A stretch of DNA of 64,000 bases from Drechmeria coniospora (GCF_001625195.1 NC_054390.1:434001-498000), one strand, 5' to 3'. Shown: positions 10,801-24,017, counted from the first letter of the stretch. Numbers and translations: made by a program. Notes: a model not told the origin generated them from the letters alone.

Positions 10801-13800
10801 GCAGTTGGAGATACATCCAGAGAGCGGCAAAATCGTAGTTGAACCGGCTACTGGACCAGGAGTTGTAACTGTAGTAATACCTCCAGCAGGAGTCGTTACA
10901 ATAACACTCGTAATGCAGTTAGAGGTACATCCAGAAAGCGGCGGAATCGTAGTTGTACCCGCTACGAGACCAGGAGTCGTAACAGTAGTGATACCTCCAG
11001 CAGGAGTCGTAACAATAACACTCGTAATACAGTTGGAGGTACATCCAGAAAGCGGCAAAATCGTAGTTGAACCGGCTACTGGACCCGGAGTTGTAACTGT
11101 CGTAATACCCTCAGCAGGAGTCGTTACAATAACAGTCGTAATGCAGTTAGAGGTACATCCAGAAAGCGGCGGAATCGTAGTTGTACCCGCTACGAGACCA
11201 GGAGTCGTAACAGTAGTGATACCTCCAGCAGGAGTCGTAACAATAACAGTCGTAATGCAGTTGGAGGTACATCCAAAAAGCGGCGGAATCGTAGTTGTAC
11301 CGGCTACTGGTCCAGGAGTCGTAACTGTAGTAATACCTCCAGCAGGAGTCGTTACAACAACACTTGTAATACAATTAAAGGTACATCCAGGGAGCGGCGA
11401 AATCGTAGTTGTACCGGCTACTGGTCCAGGAGTCGTAACTGTAGTAATACCTCCAGCAGGAGTCGTTACAATAACGCTCGTAATACAGTTAGATCTACAA
11501 CCAGAGAGCGGCGGGATCGTAGTTTTACCCGCTACGAGACCAGGAGTCGTAACCGTAGTAATACCTCCAGCAGGAGTCGTTACAATAACACTCGTAATGC
11601 AGTTAGAGGTACATCCAGAAAGCGGCGGAATCGTAGTTGTACCCGCTACGAGACCAGGAGTCGTAATTGTAGTAATACCTCCAGCAGGAGTCGTAACAAT
11701 AACAGTCGTAATGCAGTTGGAGGTACATCCAGAAAGCGGCGGAATCGTAGTTGTACCCGCTACGAGACCAGGAGTCGTAACAGTAGTGATACCTCCAGCA
11801 GGAGTCGTTACAATAACACTCGTAATGCAGTTAGAGGTACATCCAGAAAGCGGCGGAATCGTAGTTGTACCCGCTACGAGACCAGGAGTCGTAATTGTAG
11901 TAATACCTCCAGCAGGAGTCGTAACAATAACAGTCGTAATGCAGTTGGAGGTACATCCAGAAAGCGGCGGAATCGTAGTTGTACCCGCTACGAGACCAGG
12001 AGTCGTAACAGTAGTGATACCTCCAGCAGGAGTCGTTACAATAACACTCGTAATACAGTTGGAGGTACATCCAGAAAGCGGCAAAATCGTAGTTGAACCT
12101 GCTACTGGACCCGGAGTTGTAACTGTAGTAATACCCCCAGCAGGAGTCGTAACAATAACAGTCGTAATGCAGTTGGAGGTACATCCAGAGAGCGGCGGAA
12201 TCGTAGTTGTACCCGCTACGAGACCAGGACTCGTAACCGTAGTAATACCCCCAGCAGGAGTCGTTACAATAACTATCGTAATGCAGTTAGAAGTACATCC
12301 AGAGAGCGGCGGAATCGTTGTTGTACCCGCTACTAGACCAGGAGTCGTAACTGTAGTAATACCTCCAGCAGGAGTCGTTACAATGACAGTCGTAATACAG
12401 TTAGAGGTACATCCAGAAAGCGGCGGAATTGTAGTTGTACCCGCTATGAGACCAGGAGTCGTAACTGTAGTGATACCTCCAACAGGAGTCGTTACAACAA
12501 CACTTATAATACAGTTAGAGGTACATCCAGGGAGCGGCGGGATCGTAGTTGTACCCGCTACTGGTCCAGGAGTCGTAACAGTAGTGATACCTCCGGCAGG
12601 AGTCGTAACAATGACACTCGTAATGCAGTTGGAGGTGCATCCAGAGACCGGCGGAATCGTAGTTGTACCCGCTACGACACCAGGAGTCGTAACTGTAGTA
12701 ATACCCCCAGCAGGAGTCGTTACAATAACACTCGTAATGCAGTTAGAGGGACATCCAGGGAGCGGCGGAATCGTTGTTGTACCCGCTACTAGACCAGGAG
12801 TCGTAAGTGTAGTAATACCTCCAGCAGGGGTCGTTACAATGACAGTCGTAATACAGTTAGAAATACATCCAGAAAGCGGCGAAATTGTAGTTGTACCCGC
12901 TTTGAGACCAGGAGTCGTAACCGTAGTAATACCTCCAGCAGGAGTCGTAACAATAACACTCGTAATGCAGTTAGACGTACATCCAGAAAGCGGCGGAATC
13001 GTAGTTGTACCCGCTATGAGACCAGGAGTCGTAACTGTAGTAATACCTCCAGCAGGAGTCGTTACAACAACACTTGTAATACAGTTAGAGGTACATCCAG
13101 GGAGCGGCGGAATTGTAGTTGTACCCGCTACCAGACCCGGAGTGGTAACTGTAGTGATACCTCCAGCAGGAGTCGTTACAATAACACTCGTAATACAGTT
13201 AAAAGAACATCCAGAAAGCGGCGGAATCGTAGTTGTACCGGCTACGAGACCAGGAGTCGTAACTGTAGTAATACTTGCAGCAGGGGTCGTAACAATAACA
13301 CTCGTAATGCAGTTAGATATGCATCCAGGTAGCGGTGGAATTGTCGTTGTGCCTGCTACGGTACCAGGAGTAGTAACTGTAGTAATCCCCCCAGCAGGAG
13401 TCATAACAATAACGCTCGTAATGCAGTTAGAGGTACATCCAGGGAGCGGCGGAATCGTAGTTGTGCCTGCTACGGTACCATGAGTCGTAACTGTAGTAAT
13501 ACCCCCAAAAGGAGTCGTAATAATAACGCTCGTAATGCAGTTAGAGGAACATCCAGGCAGTGGCGGAATTGTCGTTGTGCCTGCTATGGTACCAGAAGTC
13601 TTAACTGTAGTAATACCTCCTGTAGGAGTCGTAACAATAACACTCGTAATGCAGTTAGATATGCATCCAAGTAGCGGCGGAATTGTCGTTGTGCCTGCTA
13701 CGGTACCAGGTGTCGTAACTGTAGTAATCCCCCCAGCAGGAGTCGTAACAATAACACTCGTAATGCAGTTAGAGGTACATCCAGAGATCGGTAAAATCGT

Positions 13801-16800
13801 TGTTATACCCGCTACTAGTCCTGAGGTTGAAATTGTAACAATTCCAGCAGTAACGGTAACGATAACACTTGTAATGCAGTTAGATGTGCATCCAGGCAAC
13901 GGGGGAATTGTCGTTGTGCCTGCTACGGTACCAGAAGTCGTTACCGTAATAATACCTCCAGCAGGAGCCGTAACAATAACACTCGTAATGCAGTTAGAGG
14001 TACATCCAGGGAGAGGCGAAATCGTAGTTGTGCCTGCTACGAGACCAGGAGTCGTAACTGTAGTAATACCTCCAGTTGGAGTCGTAACAATAACACTCGT
14101 AATACAGTTAGAGATACATCCAAGGAACGGTGCGATCGTAGTTGTACCCGCTACTAGTCCTGGAGTTGAAATTGTAACAATTCCAGCAGTAACGGTAACG
14201 ATAACACTGGTAATGCAGTTAGATGTGCATCCAGGGAGCGGCGGAATCGTCGATGTACCTGCTACAGTACCAGGAGTTGTAACCGTAGTAATACCCCCAG
14301 CAGGTGTCGTAACAATAACACTTGTAATACAGTTAGAGGTACATCCAGGGAGCGGCGGAATCGTAGTTGTACCCGCTACGGTACCAGGAGTCGTAACTGT
14401 AGTAATACCTCCAGCAGGAGTCGTAACAATAACACTTGTAATGCAGTTAGATGTGCATCCAGGTAGCGGCGGAATTGTCGTTGTGCCTGCAACGGTACCA
14501 GGTGTCGTAACTGTAGTAATCCCCCCAGCAGGAGTCATAACAATAACGCTCGTGATGCAGTTAGAGGTACACCCAGGCAGCGGCGGAATCGTAGTTGTGC
14601 CTGCTACGGTACCATGAGTCGTAACTGTAGTAATACCCCCAAAAGGAGTCGTAACAATAACAGTCGTAATGCAGTTGGAGGTACATCCAAAAAGCGGCGG
14701 AATCGTAGTTGTACCCGCTACGAGACCAGGAGTCGTAACAGTAGTGATACCTCCAGCAGGAGTCGTAACAATAACAGTCGTAATGCAGTTGGAGGTACAT
14801 CCAAAAAGCGGCGGAATCGTAGTTGTACCCGCTACTAGTCCTGGAGTTGAAACTGTAACAATTCCAGCAGTAACGGTAACGATAACACTCATAATGCAGC
14901 TAGAGGTACATCCAGGGAGCGGCGAAATCGTAGTTGTACCGGCTACTGGTCCAGGAGTCGTAACTGTAGTAATACCTCCAGCAGGAGTCGTTACAATAAC
15001 TCTCGTAATACAGTTAGAAGTACATCCAGAGAGCGGCGGAATCGTAGTTGTACCTGCTACGAGACCAGGAGTCGTAAATGTAGTAATACCTCCAGTTGGA
15101 GTCGTTACAATAACACTCGTAATGCAGTTAGACGTACACCCAGGGAGCGGCGGAATCGTAGTTGTACCCGCTACGAGACCAGGAGTCGTAACAGTAGTAA
15201 TACCTCCAGCAGGAGTAGTAACAATAACACTCGTAATGCAGTTAAACGTACATCCAGGAAGCGGCGGAATCGTAGTTGTACCGGCTACTGGTCCAGGAGT
15301 GGTAACTGTAGTAATACCTCCAGTAGGAGTGGTAATAATAACACTCGTAATGCAGTTAGAGATACATCCAGAAGGCGGCGGAATCGTAGTTGTACCCGCT
15401 ACTAGTCCTGGAGTTGAAACTGTAACAATTCTAGCAGTCATGGTAACGATAACAGTTGTAATGCAGTTAGAGGTACATCCAGACAGCGGCGGAATTGTCG
15501 TTGTACCTGCTACGGTACCAGCAGTCGTAACTGTAGTAATACCTCCAGCAGGGGTCGTAACAACAACGCTCGTAATGGAATTAGATGTACATCCAGTGAG
15601 CGGCGGAATTGTCGTTGTGCCTGCTACGGTACCAGGAGTCGTTACCGTAGTGATACCTCCAGCAGGAGTCGTAACAATAACACTCGTAATGCATTTAGAG
15701 GTACATCCAGGGAGCGGCGGAATCGTAGTTGTACCCGCTACGAGACCAGTAGTCGTAACTGTAGTAATACCTCCAGCAGGAGTCGTAACAATCACACTTG
15801 TAATGCAGTTAGAGATACATCCAGGGAGCGGCGGAATCGTAGTCGTACCCGCTACGAGACCAGGAGTCGTAACTGTAGTAATACCTCTAGCAGGAGTCGT
15901 AACAATAACACTCGTAATGCAGTTAGAGGTACATCCAGTGAGCGGCGGGATCGTAGTTGTACCGGCTTCTAGTCCTGGAGTTGAAACTGTAATAATTCCA
16001 GCAGTAACGATAACGATAACACTCGTAATGCAGTGAGATGTGCATCCTGGCAGTGGCGGAATTGTCGTTGTACCTGCTACAGTACCAGGAGTCGTGACCG
16101 TAGTAATACCCCCAGCAGGTGTCGTAACAATAATGCTCGTAATGCAGTTAGAGGTACATCCAGAGAGCGGCGTAATCGTAGTCGTACCGGCTACTGCACC
16201 AGGAGTCGTAATTGTAGTAATACCCCCAGAAGGATTTATAATAATAATACTGGTAATGCAGTTAGAGGTACATCCAGGGAGTGGCAGAATCGTAGTTGTG
16301 CCTGCTACGAGACCATGAGTCGTAACTGTGGTAATACCTCCATTATGAGTCGTAACAATAACACTCGTAATGCAGTTAGATGTGCATCCAGATAGCGGCG
16401 GAATCGTAGTTGTACCCGCTACTAGTCCTGGAGTTGAAATTGTAACAATTCCAGCAGTAACGGTAACGATAACACTCGTAATGCAGTTAGATGTGCATCC
16501 AGGGAGCGGCGGAATTGTCGTTGTGCCTGCCACAGTACCAGGAGTTGTAACCGTAGTAATACCCCCAGCAGGTGTCGTAATAATAACACTCGTAATGCAG
16601 TTAGACGTACATCCAGGCAGCGGCAGAATCGTAGTTGTACCCGCTACGGTACCAGGAGTCGTAACTATAGTAATACCTCCAGTAGGAGTCGTAACAATAA
16701 CACTCGTAATGCAGTTAGATGTGCATCCAGGTAGCGGCGGAATTGTCGTTGTGCCTGCAACGGTACCAGGTGTCGTAACTGTAGTAATCCCCCCAGCAGG

Positions 16801-19068
16801 AGTCATAACAATAACGCTCGTGATGCAGTTAGAGGTACATCCAGGGAGCGGCGGAATCGTTGTTGTACCCGCTACTAGTCCTGGAGTTGAAATTGTAATA
16901 ATTCCAGCAGTGACGGTAACGATAATACTCGTAATGCAGTTAGATGTGCATCCAGGCAGCGGCGGAATTGTCGTTGTGCCTGCTAGGGTACCAGGAGTCG
17001 TAACTGTAGTAATACCCCCAGAAGGAGTCGTAACAATAACACTCGTAATGCAGTTAGAGGTACATCCAGAGAGCGGCGGAATCGTCGTTGTACCCGCTAC
17101 TAGACCAGGAGTCGTAACTGTAGTAATACCTTCAGCAGGAGTCGTAACAATAACACTCGTAATGCAGTTAGATATGCATCCAGGTAGCGGTGGAATTGTC
17201 GTTGTGCCTGCTACGGTACCATGAGTCGTAACTGTAGTAATCCCCCCAGCAGGAGCCATCACAATAACGCTCGTAATGCAGTTAGAGGTACACCCAGGCA
17301 GCGGCGGAATCGTAGTTGTGCCTGCTACGGTACCATGAGTCGTAACTGTAGTAATACCCCCAAAAGGAGTCGTAATAATAACGCTCGTAATGCAGTTAGA
17401 GGTACATCCAGGGAGCGGTGGGATCGTAGTTGTACCCGCTACTAGTCCTGGAGTTAAAATTGTAACAATTCCAGCAGTAACGGTAACGATAACACTCGTA
17501 ATGCAGTTAGATGTGCATCCAGGTAGCGGCGGAATTGTCGTTGTGCCTGCCATAGTACCAGGAGTCGTCACCGTAGTAATAACCCCAGAAGGAGTCGTAA
17601 CAATAACCCTTGTAACACAGTTTGAGGTGCAATCGGGTAGCGGCATGATGGTCGTTGTACCGGCTACAGGGCCAGGACTTGTAACCGTAATAATGCCACT
17701 AGCGGGAGTTGTAATGATAACGCTCGTAACGCAACCTGTATTACATCCGGGGGAGGGTAGGATTGTCGTTGTGCCTGGTGTTGGACCCCTTGTTGTAATA
17801 GTAGTTCCTCCCACTGTATTTGTAATAATGACTGTTGTAAAACAGTTTGCTGTGCACCCCGGCGGCGGGGGAATTGTTAATGTTCCCGCAGTCGGGCCTG
17901 TAGTTACTATCGTCGTGCCTCCTGGAGTTCCTGTAATAATGATGGTCGTAACGCAATTTGTTGTGCATCCAAGAGGTGGTAGAATCGTCGATGTGCCAGG
18001 TGTTGGTCCCAAAGTCGTACTTGTTGTTACCCCGACAGTTATGGTAACGATGATTGTAGTGTAACAGTTGTTTGTGCATTCCAGAGGCGGTGGGATCGTT
18101 GAACTTCCTACCGTTGGACCGGTTGTCGTTATTGTTGTTTGTCCTACAACTACTGTTTCGATAATTGTTTTAACACAGCTGGTTGTACAGCCCGGAGGTG
18201 GCAGAATTGTTGATATTCCCGTAGTTGGACCAGCAGTCGTTATGGTAGTAGCTGCAATGGTTGTTGTTACAATTATAGTTATAAAACAGTTTGCTGTGCA
18301 TCCTGGGGGGGGGGGGATAGTAGATGTGCCTGCGGTAAAACCTGTTGTTGTTGTTGTTGTTGTTTTTCTGCTTTCAGTAACCGTCACTATTATTGTAGTT
18401 ATACAGTTTGATTTACATCCGAGGATTGGTGGAACAGTCGACGTTCCTGGGATTGGGCCTAAGGTCGTTACTGTAATAATACCACTAGTAACGTGACTTG
18501 TCGGTAACTGAACGATTACTGTGCCAGTACTACTGCTATATTCAATAGGGGTTTGGATTACTATTATTCCTGGTGTTGTTCCAGTAGGAGGAATGGTTTT
18601 TGTTTCTGTAAACGACCCGGTCCAACCTTGTGTTGTTATAACGTACTCGGTAGGAATATTCTTTGTGGTAGTGAATATTCCGGTCCACTCCTCAGTCGTT
18701 GTTTGATATCTAGTTGGGGTTTGGACTACAATCCTGCCCGGGTTTGTACCGTGAGGTGGAATGGTTTTTAATTTTGTGACCGTTCCGGTCCAGGCAATTG
18801 TTGTTGTAATGTAATTTTCAGGAGGCTGTGAAACGCAACCTGTGTACGTCCTATTGGGGTGGGTTATTATCATGACTTCTTGCTGCAAGGAATTTAAGCT
18901 AGCAATATCTTACCGAGTGCTTACACTTTGCCTAGTACTTCCGGAACATATATACTGAATTGGTAAGAATTCGACAAAAACATTACAATCATTGCTAGCA
19001 AGACTAAGACTGGAACCAATGCTATAAAGGCAGGAAGTCAATGTTAGTAATCGCAAAATGTAGAACAT
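7813..19068 (-). CDS. Giant secreted GLEYA/flocculin-like adhesin, apparently intact
   Basis: Predicted two-exon gene (exon 1 18914-19068; exon 2 7813-18850) encoding 3,730 aa. The ATG at 19068 gives a signal peptide (MFYILRLLTLTSCLYSIGSS) and the leader module 'VEFLPIQYICS' with Cys41. Next come flocculin-like units (AWTGTVTKLKTIPP, GWTGSFTETKTIPPTG) and roughly 72 units of ~38 residues on 'PPLPGCTSNCITSVIV', then 15 units on 'DCTHPCTTSVIVT'. The last ~200 residues form a GLEYA-like lectin domain (YEGFYQPNITGDYRFC, YPIRLVMGN). No stop or frame break is seen across 11 kb. No GPI signal is evident, so anchoring may be non-GPI. Known: fungal GLEYA/PA14-type proteins bind glycans in adhesion. 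Inferred: a long disulfide-stapled, O-mannosylated stalk presents the terminal domain. Repeat collapse during assembly could alter the unit count. Confidence 0.8.
8450..10160 (-). repeat. 108-bp repeat array (CTHPC class)
   Basis: Fifteen in-frame units of ~36 codons with the motif D-C-T-H-P-C-T-T, adjoining the GLEYA domain of the 7813-19068 gene. GC content is visibly higher than in the neighbouring 114-bp array, suggesting a separate origin or expansion. Confidence 0.8.
10250..18480 (-). repeat. 114-bp repeat array (CTSNC class)
   Basis: About 72 in-frame units of ~38 codons. Many pairs differ by a few bases, and blocks such as 11620-11830 and 11830-12060 are near-identical, pointing to continuing expansion by unequal exchange. 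The plus strand is also open over long stretches (e.g. 10184-13483) purely because of repeat composition. Confidence 0.85.
18851..18913 (-). other. Predicted intron in the giant adhesin
   Basis: 63 nt, donor GTAAGA, branch-like ATAATAAC, acceptor CAATAG. Phase 2: CG+G gives Arg52, followed by Thr-Tyr-Thr. Exon 1 is 155 nt long, the same as in the two paralogues at 35721 and 43712. Confidence 0.75.
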
Positions 19069-19595
19069 CTTCAAAAGAATGCAGCTTATCCTCTGTATTG
19101 GAATCAATAATAACGTTGGTAAAGTGTGCTCCAAAGTATCAAAAGGATTCTGTTGTCTTTATCAGTATTTTTTGTAGAACTAACCACGTTCTTTTTGTCT
19201 TGATCGTATGGAGAGTTTAGAGCGTGGTCCTAGAGATAGATGTAATGGTTGAACGAGGTGTACTATGGCGCCAATATATAGACGAAACGGCCAATACTCT
19301 ACTTATTCTACCATCCGTTACATGCCGATGCGGTCTATACATGAAAACCTTTTAATAATATACTGCTTGTACTTCAAACTGCCTTGGTTTATGGGGAATA
19401 CGAGTAGACTCCTTGGTTTGAATCGTCAACCTGTCGCTCTCTGGCACTTTTAGGTTCCAAAACAAGCTATCTTTGATAGCCAAGAAGATGACATGTTCGA
19501 TGCCAAAAAGGCTAAAAGGCAATAATGGAACGACTGGAAGTATAGATACGACAACGAACAACCCGACTGGGTATGGATTCAGTACCTAGAAGCGG
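19069..19595. other. Upstream region of the giant adhesin, no gene seen
   Basis: This is the 5' flank of the minus-strand adhesin and presumably holds its promoter. No convincing TATA box or repeated site stands out. Short open frames on both strands look like noise. Confidence 0.3.
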
Positions 19596-20975
19596 AGCCC
19601 CACTCGTACAGTGCACAACAAGTGTAATTGTAACCACAACTCAAGGCCAACTTCCGGGTATTGCTATTTCATCAACAGTGCTGGGTAGAATAATATAAAA
19701 CCTTTTGCTCCTTGCTGACTGGTCATTGGACTTGCTTGTAAAATTATAGTTCTCATGCCCAACATCCTATTCTCAGGGAGATTCGAAACCATATAACTAA
19801 GAATAAATGACCAGTCAGCAAGGGGCAAAAGATTTTCAGTATCCAGAAGTTGGCCTTGAAATACTACGTACTCCGTATCCGTATGTTTGGAGGTGGGGTC
19901 GGGGGGTTTTCTCCCTGGCTAAATTAAAGTTCCCCTGCTCAATATCCTATTTCGAGGTATCCCGTAGATTCGAAACGATATAACTACGTATAAATGACCA
20001 GTCAACAAGGAGCAAAAGGTTTTCCGTTGTTTTACCCAGCACTATTAATGTAATAGCAGTATCAGAACGTTGGTCTCGAAATACTACGTACTCCGTATTC
20101 GTATGATTGGTGGTGGGGTCGAGGAGTTTTCTCCAACTGCCCTTGGTGCATTTTACTGGCTTAATTAAAGTTCCCCTGCTCAATATCCTATTTCGAGGTG
20201 CTCCGTAGATTCGAAACCATATAACTAAGTATACATGACCAATCGGCAAGGAGTAACGGGTTTTCTGTTGTTCTACCCAGCACTGTCAATGTGATAACAG
20301 TATCCGGAAGTTGGCCTTGCGTTGTAGTTACAATTACACTTGTCATGCATGGATGCGTACAAACTGCTGGTGGAGTAACGGTTGACGTTCTGGGACGTGT
20401 ACCTACGATTGTAGATATTATCGCCGTATCGGTTAGCTGACGTGGTGTTGTACTAAGTATTACACTTGTTGTATACGGATATGTACAATCCACAGGTAGA
20501 GGAATAGTAATTGTACCATCTCCCAATTTTCCAAGGTGGTGGTGCGAGATCATCCGAGACCCAGAAAAGTGGGGGGTGGATACGAGTAGATGTTCCTGGG
20601 GATGGTCCTGCCAATGTAGTTGTACCCGCTGAATCGATCGGCTGACCAGGAGTCGTAATTAATATAATTGTTGTTGTATATCGATACGTATGATTAGCCA
20701 TCGGCATAGTTGTAGACGTTCAAGGTAACTATGCCTGGTACTGTTGTCGTAATAGGAGTATCCACCAGCTGACTAGACATTATGATATCAACAATACTTG
20801 TTGTGAGTGGATGTATACGGTCTATTGAAGGTGTAATTGTAGATATGCCCGAAATTCCAGATACACTTGTAGTAATATCAGTATCAGGCTACTGCCCGCC
20901 CGGTGGAGTAATGATATTATTACGCACTGTGCAAGAAGGTGTGCAGCCAACTGGTGGCGTAATTGTACTGCTGCA
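19596..20975. pseudogene. Decayed adhesin fragments in a fold-back arrangement
   Basis: At 19596-19697 the plus strand reads 'CTTSVIVTTTQGQLP'. At about 20235-20975 the minus strand reads the same repeat class (VCTHPCMTSVIVTTTQGQLP, CTYPYTTSVI), with frameshifts. A ~105-bp inverted repeat joins 19623-19727 and 20233-20342. Two further partial copies of the 'atgaccagtcagcaaggagc' segment are near 19805 and 19995. The remnants belong to the CTHPC class of the 7813-19068 gene. No start, signal or terminal domain is visible. Confidence 0.55.
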
Positions 20976-21606
20976 GAGTACTGCCTGTACCAAAAGGACT
21001 GCTAGGGTATCCTAACCACTTCTAGTCGGAGTTGGGGCTAGGATTAGAGTACTCAATCTATTACGTAGGTGGATTTGTATCAATAAAAATATCGCCCCGG
21101 TAAGGGGACCTATCAGACCGTATGCAAGTAGTACGAAGCAGTGACTACTGGGATCTCAAAATAGCTGGTAGGTCATCAGAATAGCATTCCAAATTAACCA
21201 AGCAGGACGGCACTCCCAACGACCTTGGGAAATTTTGACAATTGTATGGAATGACCGTTGTTTGGTAAATTGGTAGGTAAGGAAAGAGCTATAGACCACA
21301 ACGAGACGCATACTAAAGGGAATACTATCGGTCCTGGAATGGTGGTTTACATCGACAACGTACAACAGCAATTTCAACAGATAACAGAGTAATCCCAACA
21401 GGAATCCGCCCGGAAGTAAACCAAAGGTTAGCAACTGTTTACTGTAACGTTGCAACAACTATCGAAACGATACAGAAGCGCAGTCGTACGAAAGCAGCAG
21501 CCCCAGAATCAGCCACAACAAGGCCCGACCGACCCGGTAGTACAAAAGGGTACTACACTTACCATAGCGGTACCAATAACCGTTGCGACTTACAACTATT
21601 GTAGCG
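20976..21606. other. Spacer, no gene supported
   Basis: Short open frames at 21156-21458 (-) and 21450-21701 (+) lack ATG starts in a good position and resemble nothing recognised. No repeat or RNA is seen. Confidence 0.25.
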
Positions 21607-22379
21607 GTCATGTCTGTAACGTACTGGTTGCAGACCAAAATAATAGACCGGGTCCAGGTATCATTTTATGGGTCCACGAGACTAGCCTTGTACCTTCCTA
21701 GTATCCCACATAATTGATCTTTTAATAATCTTACACCATGCAATACAGTACTGTTTAAGTCTCAAACAAGTACAAAAGAATTATTTCATTCACTACATCC
21801 TATTAGCAAACACACACAACAGCCATAATATTCATTTTAATATTATATTTAAATTATAATTCCAATACATAATACTCTATGTAAGGACTTAAAAGCAATG
21901 GACTGATTCCAGTAGATGCTTGGGGTGTAATTATTTGTGTTTCTTGAGAGCTACATATACTTGATATCTTTTTGCTACCCTAGAGCTGCTCCTCCTGTTT
22001 CTGGGGTTTTTTTTGGTTAAGCAGTACCCACGTTGAGCTGCTGATGGCCCTAGTTGGTACCTGGTCCACATTGGCTATTTACCAAAAGGCAACAGTAGTG
22101 TTTACGTGGTCTTGGATTTTTTTTTTTCAGTTCCGCCAAGACCCGGAATCGGACTGGTACGGGTTACCTGATTCGAATTGTGTTGCTGTAAAGAGCAATA
22201 TAGCGCGGAAGCACCGGAATCATAACTGTTGCAGCAAACCAGCCACAACCAATGGGCGCTAAAGTCAATGTGGACTTGGTAGGTGCTATATGCAACATAC
22301 ATCCTATACCAGCTCCCCGAAAATGGGGCCACGCATGGTTCTCGCTCCGACCTGAAGAAAATGCAACATGACCGATATG

Positions 22380-22720
22380 CAGATGAAACAAATACACCGA
22401 AGATGCGGGCACCCATCAGTTGCAAAATTACAGGACTTATTGTTGCGCGCAGGTAATGAGGTAGAATACGACGGTGTTGCAATGATTTAGCAAGTTCTGC
22501 CACTACTGCCAACTCAAAGGGAACGCACCTACCAGATTCAAAATTACGTTAAAAGACGACTCCGATTTTAACCATAATATCTTTGTGGATATTGTTGATC
22601 TGGCAGGCAATAAGACCCTACACATTGTAGATGAGGCACCATCGTCCCAAGCAGCACGATTTACACCCGATATAGCTGCACAATCGACTTGGGAAAAGCT
22701 ACGAGAATGCTGGATCGATA
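22380..22720 (+). pseudogene. Ty1/copia integrase fragment, copy 1
   Basis: Translation gives the gag-pre-integrase/zinc-binding start of a copia polyprotein (H..CGHPSVAKLQDLLLRA in the better-preserved copy at 39464), then core integrase text (FVDIVDLAGNKTLHIVDEA and STWEKLRECWIDTYV). Here an in-frame TAG (around 22488) and frame breaks interrupt it. No gag, reverse transcriptase or paired LTRs surround it. Homology stops near 22725, where a different GC-rich sequence begins. It is dead, and is shared with 39450-39810 through the segmental duplication. Confidence 0.65.
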
Positions 22721-22739
22721 CGTACGTCCATACTCCGTC

Positions 22740-24003
22740 CGTGTTTGCACGGAATGCCCCTTGCAAACATACCCCTTGCGAGCAAGCATCCCATTCCCAT
22801 CCGGCAAGTCCTGGATTAAATCCCGCGCAATGGATACGCCCGTTTGTCTCTCGATCGCCGCTCGATGTTATGCCGTGCCGAAGCTATCCATCCATCGTAT
22901 CCCGTCCCGATCTACGGGTGCCATTACCGCCAACGGCAAATCTCCCTCGCCGTGCCGTCACGTGGCCGGTGCTCGTCCTTGTCTCGTCCGGCTCCTACCG
23001 CGCAGCAGGCGTTCCTCCTGCAATAACCGCTAGTGGCAGCCCTTGCTCGTACCGAATGCCGCTCTGGAGCGATAGGTATATGACCACGCTGCGCCGCAAG
23101 GACGGTTGTACGCCGCGAGCGGAGCGGCCGCCAGTCGCCCGGTCCAGCCGATGTTGGGAGGGCGCCGCATCGTGCGTACAGCTGGGCGATGCCGGAACCG
23201 GAACCAATATAATATCAGTGGACCGGGGAGTGCTGGAACCGGAACCGGGGCCAGAAATCCACCAGCCAGCGGCTGTAGCTATGCTTGCCTGCATTCCTCC
23301 TGTTGCCTGACTCTGGCGCGGCGTTGCCTACCGAACAGCAAGTATGCAGTCAACGTAGTCCGATTGCGGTGCTCGAGCCTAAAGCTTGTCCTTCTTCCAT
23401 ACTTCACAAGCTTTTACTATAGACAAGCTGTATTAACGGTTCTGTTTCTTTTGTTGCCGCCCGGTTGTTAGGGCAGACCTTACTCTCTTCGGTCTGCCCC
23501 ATCTCCCAGCCTAGCTGAGCTTTGCCCTTGCGTCTAACCTTAAGTACACCGGCCGTATCCGGAACTACCACCCATGTCCGGAAATAGTACCGTTGTGCTT
23601 GTCGACGCAGTGCAATGAATAATAACCAGCAGCAATCCCCTCCCCTCGCGCCGTTACCTCGTTTCTACAGCAAAATGTTATGGAGTCACTAGGCCACTGC
23701 TCTAGGACTCTCAGTGATGTTTATTATAAGACTTGAAGAAGGGAAAACTACTTGCCGATTAGGGCTTCTAGTTTATGTGCGTTCCCTAGTGGGTCCGTTG
23801 GTTCCCTCCATCTTGCATCCCATATCGGGCTAAGCTTGATACCATAACACAAAGCAACAAAAAAGTATGACAAAAAGCATAGTCCCGCTTCCCGATCCTT
23901 CCCTCCCCCTATCGAGGTAGGAACAACGCTGTGAGCGACCGCGAGGAGAGCCGCAGCCGAGGCTAGTGCCGACTAGAACGCACTCCCCGTCCCTCTAGCC
24001 GCC
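22740..24003 (+). repeat. Decayed copy of the RING-gene upstream region
   Basis: GC-rich and collinear with ~57190-58260: the 'tcccattcc..tccggcaagtcc' block, 'ctcgtaccgaatgccgctc', 'ccatgtccgg', 'accagcagcaatcccctc' and 'gcgaggagagccgcagccg'. Homology ends at 'cactccccgtccctctag', directly before TTAGGG repeats. No part of the RING coding sequence is included. Open frames here are composition artefacts. Confidence 0.65.
23676..23849. mobile_element. Solo LTR, 174 bp
   Basis: Starts TGTTATGG and ends CCATAACA, flanked by caaaa/caaag (probable 5-bp target duplication with one change). The homologous position in the second duplication copy (around 40889) is uninterrupted, so this insertion is younger than the duplication. 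No internal region remains. Confidence 0.7.
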
Positions 24004-24017
24004 TAGGGTTAGGGTTA
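24004..24017 (+). repeat. Interstitial telomere-type repeats
   Basis: TAGGGTTAGGGTTA, two TTAGGG units, at the exact end of homology to the RING upstream region. The same sequence is at 41044-41057. Confidence 0.7.

Noticed and set aside
10184..13483. Long plus-strand open frame (and similar Val/Pro-rich frames up to 18496) opposite the giant adhesin
   Set aside because: It is the antisense of the 114-bp repeat; a stop-free unit makes both strands open. It has no signal peptide, domain or non-repeat sequence, whereas the minus strand has leader, intron and GLEYA domain.
18883..18924. Alternative 42-nt intron joining the 19068 leader to the repeats, or a TTG start at 18888
   Set aside because: Both keep the frame, but the 63-nt intron at 18851-18913 gives the Arg52^Thr junction shared with three paralogues, and a TTG start would leave no signal peptide.
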